A stretch of DNA of 64,000 bases from assembly GCA_964640725.1 (NCBI GenBank), contig CAZXIJ010000018.1, positions 1 through 64,000 of the forward strand. Direction: 5' to 3'. The notes under the pieces are model-generated. The model had not been told where the DNA came from. It did no database searches and saw only the letters and a program-made list of their open reading frames with translations. A program made the translations under genes and the position numbers. Below are positions 8,788 to 16,121 of the stretch, one piece after another. Positions within the stretch are counted from its first letter, which is position 1. Each line of letters starts with the position of its first letter. The DNA is from CALHVX01 sp964640725 (lineage in GTDB: Bacteria; Pseudomonadota; Gammaproteobacteria; Pseudomonadales; Azotimanducaceae).

Positions 8788-9981
8788 TTGGACCTGTCGG
8801 CAGACACGACGTTCGAAGCCGGCTTCCCCCATGCGTTTTTTGCGGCGCTGCGCGCCGAGCCAGGCCTCTACTGGCACGAGCCGACAGCCAGCACGCCGGA
8901 CGGTGAAGGCTTCTGGGTCGCGAGCCGCTACGACGATGTGGCCGCGATCGCCCGCGACCACCAGCTGTTTTCCAGCGAGACCGGCGGCGGCCTGCGCGAG
9001 CGCGGCGGCACTGCGCTGAAGGACGAGCGCGCCGCGGGCGTGTCTTTGAACATGACCGACGAGCCGCGGCACCGGCAGATGCGAGCATTGCTGGCCCACG
9101 GTTTTACCCCCAGGGCAGTGGCCGCGTTGCGCGCCGCCCTGCAGCAACAGCTGGGCCAGCTGCTGGCTGCCGTGCCGGCTAATGAGCCCTTCGATGTGGT
9201 GGCGCAGTTTGTGCGTGAGCTGCCCCTGCGCGGCATTTGCCTGGTGCTCGGGATTCCCGACGCCGATCAGCAACAGCTGATGGACTGGGTCGATGCCGGC
9301 ATCAACGATCCTTCGTCCAGCATTCTGGCCCGGGAGCCGCTCACGGCCCTGCGCCGCTATGGCACGGCCCTGGTGCAGGAGCGGCGACAGTCCCGCGGCG
9401 AAGACATCTTCTCGCAGATTGTCCATGCCCGGCTGCCGGACGGCGGGCAGCTGACGGACCACGAGCTGGTTGCCTTCTTTACCCTGCTCTTTCCCGCAGG
9501 TGCCGAAACCACCCGCAGCGCCCTCGGCGGCGCGCTGCTGGCGCTGGCAGAGCATCCGCAGGCCTACGAGCAGCTGCGGCAGACACCTTCGCTGCGGCGC
9601 AGCGCCGTCGAGGAGGTCGTGCGCTGGTCCAGCCCGTCGCTCTACAAGCGGCGCACTGCCTCGGCAGACACCGTCTTGGCCGGGACCTCGATCCGGGCGG
9701 GGCAGAAAGTCACGCTTTGGGAGATGTCGGCCAACCGCGACGAGCGGGTGTTCGCCGACCCGTTCACCTTTGATATTGGCCGGTGGCCGAACCGGCACCT
9801 GGGCTTCGGGGCCGGGGTGCACTTTTGCCTGGGCGCGAGCCTGGCGCGGCTGGAGCTCGATCTGGCGCTGGAGATGATCACTGCCGAGTTCCGGCAGATT
9901 GCTGTCGCCTCGCCGGTGCGCTGGACTCCCAACAACCGGCTGCTGGGGCCAAGGTCGCTGTCGCTGCTGCTGCGGCGCTAG
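8788..9981 (+). CDS. Cytochrome P450 (soluble bacterial CYP)
   Basis: A ~397-residue haem monooxygenase of the soluble bacterial class. The haem-ligand signature FGAGVHFCLG has its cysteine near residue 347, the I-helix oxygen-activation motif AGAETT is near 237-242, the ExxR pair of helix K is in EEVVRWS (276/279), and NMTDEPRHRQMR is the C-helix region. No ATG lies near the right place. A TTG at 8788, six bases after the GST stop, gives the normal family length; the ribosome binding site is weak, so coupling from the GST is likely. Electron partners (ferredoxin and reductase) are not in the window. The bacterial P450s it resembles act on steroids, terpenes or fatty acids. Confidence 0.93.
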   Translation: MDLSADTTFEAGFPHAFFAALRAEPGLYWHEPTASTPDGEGFWVASRYDDVAAIARDHQLFSSETGGGLRERGGTALKDERAAGVSLNMTDEPRHRQMRALLAHGFTPRAVAALRAALQQQLGQLLAAVPANEPFDVVAQFVRELPLRGICLVLGIPDADQQQLMDWVDAGINDPSSSILAREPLTALRRYGTALVQERRQSRGEDIFSQIVHARLPDGGQLTDHELVAFFTLLFPAGAETTRSALGGALLALAEHPQAYEQLRQTPSLRRSAVEEVVRWSSPSLYKRRTASADTVLAGTSIRAGQKVTLWEMSANRDERVFADPFTFDIGRWPNRHLGFGAGVHFCLGASLARLELDLALEMITAEFRQIAVASPVRWTPNNRLLGPRSLSLLLRR

Positions 9982-10802
9982 GGGCTGGCGTCCTGCGCGA
10001 GCTTGTTCGCGCGCAGCATGGCGGACTGCAGCGTGCCGAGGCGCCGGATCCAGGGCTCGAAGCGATCCAGCGGCGGGGGCAGGTCGGCGCTGGCTGCCTT
10101 GGCCCGTGCAAAGTCTTCATAGATGCCGAGGAGCAAGACGTAGTAGCGGCTGCCGTCGCGCTCCACCTCGGCTGCCGTCAGCCCCTGAATCTCAAGCTCG
10201 ACGAAGGACCGCTCGAGTTCGGCGGCGCTGCTCAGCGCCGTTAGCTGCACGGCGTAAAAAGTCGGCGGCATATCCATGAGCGAGACGGGCTGCGCAGGCT
10301 GGTAGGCGAGCTGCTGATAGCGGGGCGCGTCCGCTGGCAGCGTTTGCCGTTCGGCCACCGGCTCGGCGGCGGCCGCCTCTGCCACGGCGTCTTCAAGTCC
10401 TGGCGGCCGCGGTTCCGGCAGGTCGGAACCGGCCTCCGGGGCCGGTGGCAGGGTGTCGCCGCTGCTGTCCACAACGCCTGCTTCCAGCTCCGAAACCTCC
10501 GTCAGGGGCACGATGGTTTCGACCGGCGGCGCTTCCGGCCGCGGGATCGGTTCCGGCATCACCATGGCCGGCGCGCGGGCCGGGCGCCAGGCTTCCGGAT
10601 TGGCCACTTTGTCGGGATCGTTGTCGCAGTCCCAGGCTTCGTTGTCGCTTGCGGGCAGGCATAGCCAGGGGCCCTGGTTGCTGTTCGCGGCAGTGAGCTC
10701 CGGGTCCGGCGTCGACGCCGCTGGCCGGTCGGATCGTCCGGCGCAGCCGCCCAGGACCAGGGCGAGCGCGAGCAGGGCACAAAGGGAAGACGGCATGGTC
10801 AT
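9978..10802 (-). CDS. Lipoprotein with C-terminal SPOR domain
   Basis: A ~274-residue predicted lipoprotein. From the ATG at 10802 the N-terminus is a short hydrophobic segment ending in the lipobox LGGC, so residue 20-22 should be lipidated and the protein anchored to the outer or inner membrane. A proline- and acid-rich linker follows. The last ~80 residues form a SPOR domain, beginning FYAVQLTALSS and containing RDGSRYYVLLLG. SPOR domains bind denuded septal peptidoglycan, so a role at the division site is likely. A longer in-frame extension upstream to 11060 is low-complexity and lacks a signal peptide, so I exclude it. Its stop overlaps the convergent P450 stop by 4 bases. Confidence 0.8.
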   Translation of the reverse strand: MTMPSSLCALLALALVLGGCAGRSDRPAASTPDPELTAANSNQGPWLCLPASDNEAWDCDNDPDKVANPEAWRPARAPAMVMPEPIPRPEAPPVETIVPLTEVSELEAGVVDSSGDTLPPAPEAGSDLPEPRPPGLEDAVAEAAAAEPVAERQTLPADAPRYQQLAYQPAQPVSLMDMPPTFYAVQLTALSSAAELERSFVELEIQGLTAAEVERDGSRYYVLLLGIYEDFARAKAASADLPPPLDRFEPWIRRLGTLQSAMLRANKLAQDASP

Positions 10803-11004
10803 GGGCGGCGGGGCCGAGCGGGAAAGGGGCGCAGTTAGCCACCGGCATCTCCGCCTGTCAAAAGGGCTGCCGGGCCCTGGTTTGCGTCCCCCGGGACGAT
10901 TGGCCATTATCGAGGAAAGGCCCGCGGCGAGATGCTGCGGGCGCGATCGACATTGAATTGCAGGCGGGCTGGGCAGACAGAAGACGCGAGAAACGGACAA
11001 GGCA

Positions 11005-11598
11005 GTGACAGCAACCCTCTCAGAGTATCCGCGGATACCCAAGATCTTGAGACTGAACATTGCGGGTCACCCGGTGGAATGGGTGTCCTGGCAGGAAGCG
11101 GTCTGTCTGTACGCGCGGGAGCTGGTCGTCTGGACTCTGGGCGATGCGGTGCTGCACATTCGTGGCGGTCACTCTCGCGAAGACGGCGAGCCGAGCAGCG
11201 TCGAGATTCACCCGATCATTGCCTGCGATGGCCAGGTCGTTGCCAAGGCGCGCTCCGTGCCGCCGCTGACCAACCAGGCCCTCTTTGGGCGCGACCGGCG
11301 CCTGTGCCTTTACTGTGGCGGCGAGTTTGCCGAGCACGAGCTCACCCGGGACCATGTGGTACCGACCTCGCGCGGGGGGCGGGATCGCTGGGACAACGTG
11401 GTTGCTGCCTGCCGGCGCTGCAACCACTACAAGGGCAGCCGCCTGCTGGACGAAGTGAACCTGGAGCTGAAGGCGCTGCCGTACGTGCCGAACTACGCTG
11501 AGTATCTGGCGCTAACCAATAGCGGCCGGATCCTGGGCGACCAGATGGATTTTCTGCGCCGCAGCTTTGGCGCCAACAGCCGCTTGCTGTCTGCCTGA
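11005..11598 (+). CDS. HNH endonuclease
   Basis: A 197-residue protein with a complete HNH nuclease domain: CLYCGGEF (C101, C104), RDHVVPTSRGG (D116-H117), WDNVVAACRRCNHYKG (N131, C136, C139, N140). The CxxC pairs bind structural zinc, and the His-Asn-Asn set is the catalytic centre. The ~90-residue N-terminal part (LNIAGHPVEWVSWQEAVCLYA) matches the conserved stand-alone HNH proteins of many Proteobacteria. These are not linked to a restriction system; their role is unclear. The start is GTG at 11005; a TTG at 11047 just before RLNIAG is a plausible alternative. No methylase or phage genes are nearby. Confidence 0.9.
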   Translation: MTATLSEYPRIPKILRLNIAGHPVEWVSWQEAVCLYARELVVWTLGDAVLHIRGGHSREDGEPSSVEIHPIIACDGQVVAKARSVPPLTNQALFGRDRRLCLYCGGEFAEHELTRDHVVPTSRGGRDRWDNVVAACRRCNHYKGSRLLDEVNLELKALPYVPNYAEYLALTNSGRILGDQMDFLRRSFGANSRLLSA

Positions 11599-11601
11599 GT
11601 C

Positions 11602-12729
11602 TTACTCAAAGCCGCGCACGCAGTCGTAGCGGTAAATCCAGTCCAGCCGGCCCAGGGCCAGCTCTGGCAGAAAGCGTCCGGTCAGGGTGCTGGTCAGCCT
11701 GGCCCGCAACCGTTCCCCGCCCCGGGCGTAAAGCAGTCCTGCAATCGCGGCGTTGCTCCGCGCCACCAGCAGGCGCGCGCGCTTGAGGCGATAGCGCTGG
11801 TACTGCTCGGCGATCTGCGCCGGCGCGCCCTCGTGCTGCTCTGCAAAGCGCGACAGCACCCAGGCGTCTTCCAGTGTTGCGGAGGTTTGCTGCAGCAGCG
11901 CGGGCCCCATGGGATGGGCGGCGGCGCCCACCAGCACTGCGCCGTCCCGGGCGAGGTGTTCCGGGGGCGGCTGCGCAGTCCAGGGGCGCGGCGGGCAATC
12001 GCCGGCCGCGTGCAGCAGCTCACCGATGGCGCGGTGCCAGTGGCCGAAGGTCGTTGCGAGGACCGGTGCCGGGCTGTTGCTGGCAGAGGCGTTTGCGGGG
12101 CGGCTGGCGAGGGCCGTAAACGCCAGGCGCCCGCTGACGCTGTCTCGGGCCAGCCACAGGGCGCGGCCCGGACCAACCCACAGCGACAGGGCATTGGCTC
12201 GCAGCAGGTCGGGCACCTGGGCAAGCGGCAGCTGACCCTGCCACAGCCAGGCCCGGATGCGGGTCGAGTCAGGCACGGCCGCGTTCGCATCCGCCACAGG
12301 ATCCCGGGAGCAGACCCGCAGCGGCGCGTGTGAGTGGCCTGTGGTCGCGCCAGGCGCTGCCGTGCTGCCGAGCGCGTCGGCCAGGGCATCCCGCAGGGCG
12401 AGGCTTTGCACCAGGTAGAACGGCGCGCCAAAACGGTTGGCGCTGAACTCCCCCAGGGGCAGCGCGCTGAGCTGGAAGCCGTTGCCGCCGGTGCGCTCTT
12501 CGAGGGTCGCGGGCCGTTCGGCGTGCTGCCCCAGCCAGCCGCGCAGCCCCAGCGCGTGCAGCACCCGGGCGCCGTTGGGCGAGATCGGCAGCAGTTCTGG
12601 CGCGGGCGTGTGCGCCGCGATGGCTTCCTGCAGCTGCCAGCCGTCCAGCCCGGCCCGTTTCAGAGCAAGGGCCAGCGTCAGGCCGCCCAGATCGGCGTGC
12701 TCGATGGCAATGGCAGGCGCAGCGGCCAC
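11602..12729 (-). CDS. UbiH/PHBH-fold flavoprotein monooxygenase homologue with eroded FAD motifs
   Basis: About 375 residues with the overall layout of FAD-dependent aromatic hydroxylases of the UbiH / p-hydroxybenzoate hydroxylase fold: GGLTLALALKRAGLDG, ISPNGARVLHALGL, then AAAHPMGPALLQQTSATLEDAWVLS. The cofactor motifs are damaged. The GxGxxG fingerprint reads HADLGG, losing two of three glycines. The GD motif normally reading GDAAHP reads GAAAHP, losing the aspartate that holds the ribityl chain. A recognisable DG motif is missing. I start at GTG 12729, where TAAGG formed by the cysS stop region is the ribosome binding site, so it is coupled to cysS. It may be a non-catalytic pseudoenzyme or a decaying gene without frame breaks. 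Confidence 0.7.
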   Translation of the reverse strand: MAAAPAIAIEHADLGGLTLALALKRAGLDGWQLQEAIAAHTPAPELLPISPNGARVLHALGLRGWLGQHAERPATLEERTGGNGFQLSALPLGEFSANRFGAPFYLVQSLALRDALADALGSTAAPGATTGHSHAPLRVCSRDPVADANAAVPDSTRIRAWLWQGQLPLAQVPDLLRANALSLWVGPGRALWLARDSVSGRLAFTALASRPANASASNSPAPVLATTFGHWHRAIGELLHAAGDCPPRPWTAQPPPEHLARDGAVLVGAAAHPMGPALLQQTSATLEDAWVLSRFAEQHEGAPAQIAEQYQRYRLKRARLLVARSNAAIAGLLYARGGERLRARLTSTLTGRFLPELALGRLDWIYRYDCVRGFE

Positions 12730-12736
12730 GGCTGCC

Positions 12737-14137
12737 TTAGCTGTCCGCTTTGCGCCAGCGGGTGCCGTCCCGGGAATCCTCCAGCTCGATGCCTTTGCTG
12801 AGCAGGGTATCGCGCACCTGGTCGGCGCGGGCAAAGTCCCGCGCAGCGCGAGCCGCGTTGCGCTCTTCGATGAGCGCTTCGATGCTGGCCGCGTCCAGAC
12901 CGGCATCGGCGGTGAAGTAGGTTTCTGCAGACACCGTCAGAATGCCGAGCAGCCAGCCGCCGGCGAGCAGCGCCCGGCCCAGCCGCAGCTGCTCCCCGGC
13001 GTCGGTCGCCTTGTGAATGCCGCTGGCCAGGGCATGCAGCTCGCTGATCGCCTGCGGCGTACTGAGATCGTCTGCCAGCGCCGCCAGCACTGCGTCCGGA
13101 AACGCATCGGCGGTGGCGTCTGCCCAGCTCAGGCTGCTTTCCTCGGCCAGCTCCGGCACGGCCCGCAGCGCGCTGTAAAATGTGTCGAGTCCCTTGTTAG
13201 CCTGCAGCAGCAGCGCCTCGCTCCAGGCCAGGGACGAGCGGTAGTGCGCCGACAGCAGCGCGTAGCGCAATACATCGCCGCTGTGCTGTTCGCGCAGGCC
13301 GTGAATCGTCAGCACGTTGCCGAGGCTCTTGGACATCTTCTCGTCGCCCAGGGTCAGCATGCCGTTGTGCAGCCAGTAGGCGACGGTCTGCTCCCGGTCC
13401 AGGGCGCAGCGACTCTGGGCGGCTTCGTTTTCGTGGTGCGGGAAGATCAGGTCGCTGCCGCCGCCGTGAATATCGATGGCGTCGCCCAGATGCTTCTGGA
13501 TCATGGCCGAGCACTCGATGTGCCAGCCGGGCCGGCCCCGGCCCCAGGGGCTGTCCCAGCCGGGCAGGTCATCCGTGGACGGCTTCCAGAGCACAAAGTC
13601 TTTGGGGTCGCGCTTGTAGGGCGCCACGTCGATTCGGGCGCCGGCCAACAGGTCGTCCATGGACCGCCGGCTGAGCCGGCCGTAGGCCGGGTCAGCGGGC
13701 ACGTGGAACAGCACGTGGCCCTCGGCCGCATAGGCGTAACCGCCGCTGATCAGCTGCTCGGTCATCGCGATGATCTCGGCGATGTGCTCCGTGGCCCGGG
13801 GTACCACGGTGGCGGGCAGCACATTCAGAGAGGCGATGTCGTCGTTGTAGTGCTCGGTAAAGCGGTCCGCCAGGGCGCTGATGGGCTCGCCGTTGGCCTT
13901 GGCGGCAGCATTGATCTTGTCGTCGATGTCGGTGACGTTGCGCGCGTAGAGCACGGTCTTGTAGCGCAGCTTGAGGAGCCGGTACAGCGTGTCGAACACC
14001 ACGGCCGGTCGGCCGTTGCCGATGTGCACGTAGCTGTACACCGTCGGCCCGCAGACGTACATGGTGACGCGCTCCGGGTCGATCGGCTCGAAGGGGCGCT
14101 TGGCGCCGGTGCGGCTGTCGTGCAGCTCGATATTCAT
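12737..14137 (-). CDS. cysS: Cysteinyl-tRNA synthetase
   Basis: A 466-residue class I aminoacyl-tRNA synthetase that charges tRNA-Cys. HIGH appears as HIGN (38-41), KMSKS is intact at 267-271, and the zinc site that selects cysteine is visible as C29, C209, H234 and E238 (CGPTVY, HIECSAM, FPHHENE). Length matches E. coli CysS (461). Its ATG overlaps the hisI stop by 4 bases, and its stop sits in the ribosome binding site of the downstream flavoprotein homologue. The four minus-strand genes from 15951 to 11602 therefore form one tightly coupled operon. Confidence 0.97.
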   Translation of the reverse strand: MNIELHDSRTGAKRPFEPIDPERVTMYVCGPTVYSYVHIGNGRPAVVFDTLYRLLKLRYKTVLYARNVTDIDDKINAAAKANGEPISALADRFTEHYNDDIASLNVLPATVVPRATEHIAEIIAMTEQLISGGYAYAAEGHVLFHVPADPAYGRLSRRSMDDLLAGARIDVAPYKRDPKDFVLWKPSTDDLPGWDSPWGRGRPGWHIECSAMIQKHLGDAIDIHGGGSDLIFPHHENEAAQSRCALDREQTVAYWLHNGMLTLGDEKMSKSLGNVLTIHGLREQHSGDVLRYALLSAHYRSSLAWSEALLLQANKGLDTFYSALRAVPELAEESSLSWADATADAFPDAVLAALADDLSTPQAISELHALASGIHKATDAGEQLRLGRALLAGGWLLGILTVSAETYFTADAGLDAASIEALIEERNAARAARDFARADQVRDTLLSKGIELEDSRDGTRWRKADS

Positions 14138-14565
14138 GATGTGCCCAGCGGTGCGTCGGCGAGGACTTCGACACTGTCGCCGTCCACCGCCAGATAGAAG
14201 CAGTTGCGGCGCAAAGTATGGCAGGCGCTGCCGGTCTGCTCGACCTCGAGCAACACCGCGTCAGCGTCGCAGTCAAAGCGCAGGCGGACCAGCTTTTGCC
14301 GGTGACCGCTGGTGTCGCCCTTGCGCCAGTAGCTTTGGCGGCTGCGCGAGTAGTACCAGGCGTAGCCGTCCTCGAGCGTGCGCTCGATGGCGGTGCGATC
14401 CATCCAGGCCAGCATTAGCACATCCCGGCTCTCGCTGTCCTGAGCCACCGCCGCCACCAGCCCCTGGTCGTTGAAGGGCACCTGATCCAGAAATGGCGCC
14501 AGTGAGACCCGGGTTCCTGCGCCCGCGCCCTCGAGCGCCTTGATGTCGACCGTGCCTTTGCTCAT
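14134..14565 (-). CDS. hisI: Phosphoribosyl-AMP cyclohydrolase
   Basis: A 143-residue HisI that opens the adenine ring of phosphoribosyl-AMP in the third step of histidine synthesis. The zinc cysteines are C99 in FDCDAD and C115 and C122 in SACHTLRRNCF; the acidic FDCDAD cluster binds magnesium. SRSRQSYWRKGDTSGHRQ is the conserved substrate loop. There is no fused HisE domain, and no hisE or other his gene is nearby. About 20 extra residues precede the usual start. It lies 3 bases after the aminopeptidase and overlaps cysS by 4. A stand-alone hisI in a peptidase and tRNA-synthetase operon is uncommon. Confidence 0.95.
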   Translation of the reverse strand: MSKGTVDIKALEGAGAGTRVSLAPFLDQVPFNDQGLVAAVAQDSESRDVLMLAWMDRTAIERTLEDGYAWYYSRSRQSYWRKGDTSGHRQKLVRLRFDCDADAVLLEVEQTGSACHTLRRNCFYLAVDGDSVEVLADAPLGTS

Positions 14566-14568
14566 GGC

Positions 14569-15951
14569 TTAGCCGAAGCGCTCGTCGAGGTAGGCGAAAA
14601 CGGCCCGCAGCGCCATCGCCTCGCCGCCTTCCGGTCGGCCCGGCCGATTGCGGATGTTGAAGGCCATCAGGTCGAAGTGGACCCAGGCGGTGTTCTGCAC
14701 AAACTTCTCGAGGAACAGCGCGGCGGTGACGGCCCCGGCGTAGGGAGAGGGCGCGCTGTTGAGGGTGTCGGCCACCTTGCTGTCGAGCAGGTAGCTGTAG
14801 GCCTGGTGCAGGGGCATGCGCCAGACGGCGTCGTCCTGGGCCTCGCCGTGCCGGCTGATGGCCGCGGCCACCGCGTCGTCGTTGGCGAACATGGCCGAGA
14901 TCTCGGCGCCGACCGCGCTGCGGGCGGAACCGGTAAGGGTCGAGAAGTCCACCAGCAGCGCGGGGGACTCTTCGCAGGCGAGGGTGAGCGCGTCGCACAT
15001 CACCAGCCGGCCCTCGGCGTCGGTGTTGTCGATCTCGACGGTCGTGCCCTGGTAGGTCTCGATGATGTCCCCGGGCCGGTAGGCGTTGCCGGCGATGGCG
15101 TTTTCCACCGCGGGCACCAGCACGCGCAGCCGCACCGGCAGCGCTCGCGCCATGATCAGCTGCGCCAGCCCCAGGGCTTGAGCAGCGCCGCCCATGTCTT
15201 TCTTCATGGATCGCATGGAGTTACCGGGCTTGATGTTGAGCCCGCCGCTGTCAAAGCACACGCCCTTGCCGACCAGCGTGATCTTCGGGTGCGCGGGGTT
15301 GCCCCAGCGCAGGTCGATCAGCCGGGGCGCATCCGTCGCCGCCCGGCCGACCGCGTGAATGGTGCGATAGCCGGCGGTGAGCAGCTCATCGCCCGTGGTG
15401 CAGGCAAAGCTGGCCTCCCAGCGGTTCGCGAGCTGCTCCGCGATCGCGGCGAGCTGTGTGGGTAACAGGTCGCCGGCGGGAATATTGATCAGATCCCGGG
15501 CCAGGGCGGCGGCATCGGCAATGGCGCACACGCGCTCGCGCTGATCGCCGTCTGGGACTGCCAGCAACGCCGGCTGGCGTTTCGGCGCCTTGTAGCTGGT
15601 GAACTGATAGCTCCCCATGGCCCAGCCCAGCAGCGCGAGATCCGAGACGGGGTCTTCGATCCGGTAGGTGGCTTCCGGCAGGCTCATGGGCAGGGCGCCC
15701 AAGGTACTGAGACTGTCGCTGGTGTCCTTGCCGGACAGATGCAGCTCGGGCTCTGTGGCCGTTGCCGGCAGGCGCAGGTGCGTGCCCGGGCGCGCCGTGA
15801 AGCCCTGGCCGCGGACCCAGGCCTGGCGCGCTTCCGAAGCGGTGCTGAGCCAGCCTTCAAATTCGTCCGGGCGCAGGGGCAGCAACGGGATCGCGTCGTC
15901 TGCGGCGGTGCCTGCGTCTACGAGAACCTGGGTGCTGATGGAGTCCGTCAC
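14569..15951 (-). CDS. Leucyl aminopeptidase family (M17) peptidase
   Basis: A ~460-residue cytosolic metallo-aminopeptidase of family M17 that releases N-terminal residues from peptides. With the chosen start the metal ligands fall in GKGVCFDSGGLNIKPG (K229, D234), KKDMGGAA (D252) and NTDAEGRL (309-316), all intact; the arginine of the last motif binds the carbonate general base. Related enzymes act as oligomers with two divalent metals. I choose GTG 15951 because AGGA lies 7 bases upstream; a TTG at 15996 adds 15 residues but has no ribosome binding site. It is the first gene of the operon with hisI and cysS. Confidence 0.92.
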   Translation of the reverse strand: MTDSISTQVLVDAGTAADDAIPLLPLRPDEFEGWLSTASEARQAWVRGQGFTARPGTHLRLPATATEPELHLSGKDTSDSLSTLGALPMSLPEATYRIEDPVSDLALLGWAMGSYQFTSYKAPKRQPALLAVPDGDQRERVCAIADAAALARDLINIPAGDLLPTQLAAIAEQLANRWEASFACTTGDELLTAGYRTIHAVGRAATDAPRLIDLRWGNPAHPKITLVGKGVCFDSGGLNIKPGNSMRSMKKDMGGAAQALGLAQLIMARALPVRLRVLVPAVENAIAGNAYRPGDIIETYQGTTVEIDNTDAEGRLVMCDALTLACEESPALLVDFSTLTGSARSAVGAEISAMFANDDAVAAAISRHGEAQDDAVWRMPLHQAYSYLLDSKVADTLNSAPSPYAGAVTAALFLEKFVQNTAWVHFDLMAFNIRNRPGRPEGGEAMALRAVFAYLDERFG

Positions 15952-16121
15952 GGGATGTTCCTGGGTATCGATGGCGATGTTTTCGGCCTCTGGCAATGGA
16001 TTGGCAATGAACGGGCAACCCAGCGGGAAACCCGCTTGCCAGCAGTCGAACGGGCCGCGTACTTTAGCAGAGTCCGGCGCCGCGCCTGCGGCCGCTGCCG
16101 TTTCAACACAAGGACTCTGAC

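Noticed and set aside
10803..11060. N-terminal extension of the SPOR lipoprotein
   Set aside because: The added 86 residues are basic and unstructured and would bury the lipobox signal peptide that begins at 10802.
12437..14197. A 586-codon open frame on the plus strand opposite cysS and the flavoprotein homologue
   Set aside because: It is antisense to genes with clear motifs, has Ala/Gly/Arg-rich composition without a fold, and no ribosome binding site. Long antisense frames are expected at this GC content.
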